The notes under the pieces were generated by a model that saw nothing but the letters and a program-made list of their open reading frames with translations, made no database searches and was not told the origin of the DNA. A stretch of 5,863 nt of DNA, taken from contig JBBAAG010000119.1 of assembly GCA_041658405.1 (NCBI GenBank), positions 1 to 5,863 on the forward strand. Direction: 5' to 3'. Position numbers and translations under genes: made by a program. Shown piece after piece: positions 5,383-5,863 of the stretch; within the stretch, counting starts at the first letter, position 1; the number at the start of each line of letters is the position of its first letter. The stretch is from Elusimicrobiota bacterium. GTDB lineage: Bacteria > Elusimicrobiota > UBA5214 > JBBAAG01.

Positions 5383-5790
5383 GTGAATAGAAAAAGCTCA
5401 GCAATAATCATAAGCATAACTTTAATAATATTTTCAATAACTGCCACAGCACCAACCTCCGAATACTATGACAAATGTGAAGAATATTCCAACAAGCTTA
5501 TGCAATTAGATACGCAGGATGTAAACTCCGTTAATCGTTCTTTAACAATATTTAAGCATATATTTAGAGACAAGAGTAATTTTGAAATGCAATCTAAAGC
5601 TTTTGGTATTTGGGAGACATTCCGAGATGAAATATTCCAAAACGTAGTAAACAAGTTCAATCGTGATGAAAAAATTCAAACTGCACTTTGTGATACTGAG
5701 ATTCCAGAGCAAAGAGGGTTTATCTTGCTTGACAAGCGGAGTTTTTCAGCGAGTTTGACCTCACTCAGACAATATAGCAACTTCTTTTAA
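5383..5790 (+). CDS. Secreted or envelope protein of unknown function
   Basis: A 135-residue protein that I do not recognise. It starts at GTG, chosen because AGGAG (5371-5375) lies seven bases before it. The N-terminus is a clear signal peptide: N2-R-K-S basic region, hydrophobic core 7-19 (AIIISITLIIFSI), and possible cleavage after the ATA at 21-23, although the following proline is unfavourable. An uncleaved membrane anchor is therefore possible. The mature part looks mainly helical (EYYDKCEEYSNKLMQL, then IFKHIFRDKSNFEMQSKAFGIWETFRDEIFQNVVNKF) and has a lone Cys at 32 and another near 102. The end (from about residue 108, including SFSASLTSLRQYSNFF) is different in style. The last 30 bases may overlap a minus-strand gene, so the natural C-terminus could have been replaced by foreign sequence. 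Codon use is AT-rich like its left neighbour. Confidence 0.6.
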   Translation: MNRKSSAIIISITLIIFSITATAPTSEYYDKCEEYSNKLMQLDTQDVNSVNRSLTIFKHIFRDKSNFEMQSKAFGIWETFRDEIFQNVVNKFNRDEKIQTALCDTEIPEQRGFILLDKRSFSASLTSLRQYSNFF

Positions 5791-5862
5791 CTCTTGTAAA
5801 GCCCCTCCTTTAGACTTAAGTTTCCATGCGGCATGCCGCATAACGCGTGCTGCGCGTAAATT
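5761..5862 (-). CDS. Possible 3' end of a minus-strand gene, unrecognised
   Basis: Read on the minus strand from the window edge, this frame is open for 33 residues to a TGA at 5763-5761. The peptide NLRAARVMRHAAWKLKSKGG followed by ALQELKEVAILSE has the charge pattern of amphipathic helices and reads like a natural C-terminus. It would be convergent with, and overlap by 30 bases, the secreted-protein gene. It is short, and two palindromes lie inside it, which also leave other frames open (a forward frame through the same DNA has no stop for about 30 codons). Treat it as tentative. Confidence 0.3.
   Translation of the reverse strand, partial: NLRAARVMRHAAWKLKSKGGALQELKEVAILSE
5826..5841. repeat. 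Perfect 16-bp palindrome
   Basis: ATGCGGCATGCCGCAT is its own reverse complement, with no loop bases. It lies 36 bases after the stop of the secreted-protein gene and one base before a second inverted repeat. It could be a protein-binding site, part of a dispersed palindromic repeat, or a coincidence of coding sequence on the minus strand. Confidence 0.6.
5843..5857. repeat. Short GC-rich inverted repeat at the right edge
   Basis: ACGCG (5843-5847) and CGCGT (5853-5857) are inverted arms around TGCTG. It sits directly next to the 16-bp palindrome and is much more GC-rich than the surrounding DNA. It may be part of the same repeat element, which continues to or past the end of the window. Confidence 0.45.
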
Positions 5863-5863
5863 A

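Noticed and set aside
5799..5812. Possible att-like copy of the tmRNA 3' end (CCCCTC followed by CTTTA)
   Set aside because: Only six contiguous bases match the tmRNA end and the T-loop sequence is missing; this is within chance expectation.
1..5863. CRISPR array, rRNA, ordinary tRNA or insertion sequence
   Set aside because: No regularly spaced direct repeats, no tRNA or rRNA cores besides the tRNA-like part of tmRNA, and no transposase or integrase frame were found.

Overview
The window reads as a chromosomal piece from a diderm (LPS-bearing) bacterium. The left part encodes the lipopolysaccharide-transport proteins LptC (3' end only), LptA and LptB, followed by SmpB, a glycerol kinase and the tmRNA gene ssrA, all on the + strand. 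This gene content points to a Gram-negative envelope. The lineage cannot be fixed from sequence alone; an Elusimicrobiota-like or another uncultured diderm phylum is a guess from gene style only.

Region by region: 2-301 is the C-terminal 99 residues of LptC; 298-1269 an unusually long LptA/OstA protein built of about 100-residue repeats; 1290-2012 LptB; 2009-2494 SmpB (GTG start); 2527-4002 GlpK. LptC/LptA overlap by ATGA and LptB/SmpB by GTGA, so lptC-lptA-lptB-smpB looks like one translationally coupled operon, with glpK 32 bases behind. A short promoter region (4003-4096) leads into a complete tmRNA (4097-4455) with tRNA-like ends, pseudoknot PK1, a readable tag frame and a helix carrying the stop codon. 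SmpB and tmRNA, the two partners of trans-translation, thus lie within 2.1 kb of each other with only glpK between them.

Beyond the tmRNA the character changes: the DNA is visibly more AT-rich, genes are small and poorly conserved, and each unit has its own promoter. A strong sigma70-type promoter (TTGAAA-17-TATAAT) drives a two-gene unit: a 69-residue basic protein of unknown function, and a 151-residue MNT-fold nucleotidyltransferase-like protein (AbiEii/DUF6036 type) overlapping it by 23 bases. Next come a nested inverted-repeat/terminator-like region, a second promoter and a 135-residue secreted protein of unknown function. The right edge holds a perfect 16-bp palindrome and a second inverted repeat inside what may be the 3' end of a minus-strand gene. 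This part looks like accessory DNA placed downstream of ssrA, but no integrase or att duplication is visible.

The most noteworthy signals are the predicted tmRNA tag ending in Ala-Val-Cys instead of the usual Ala-Ala, the possible toxin-antitoxin-like pair with a substituted catalytic acid and a hairpin between promoter and Shine-Dalgarno, and the repeat-built LptA.
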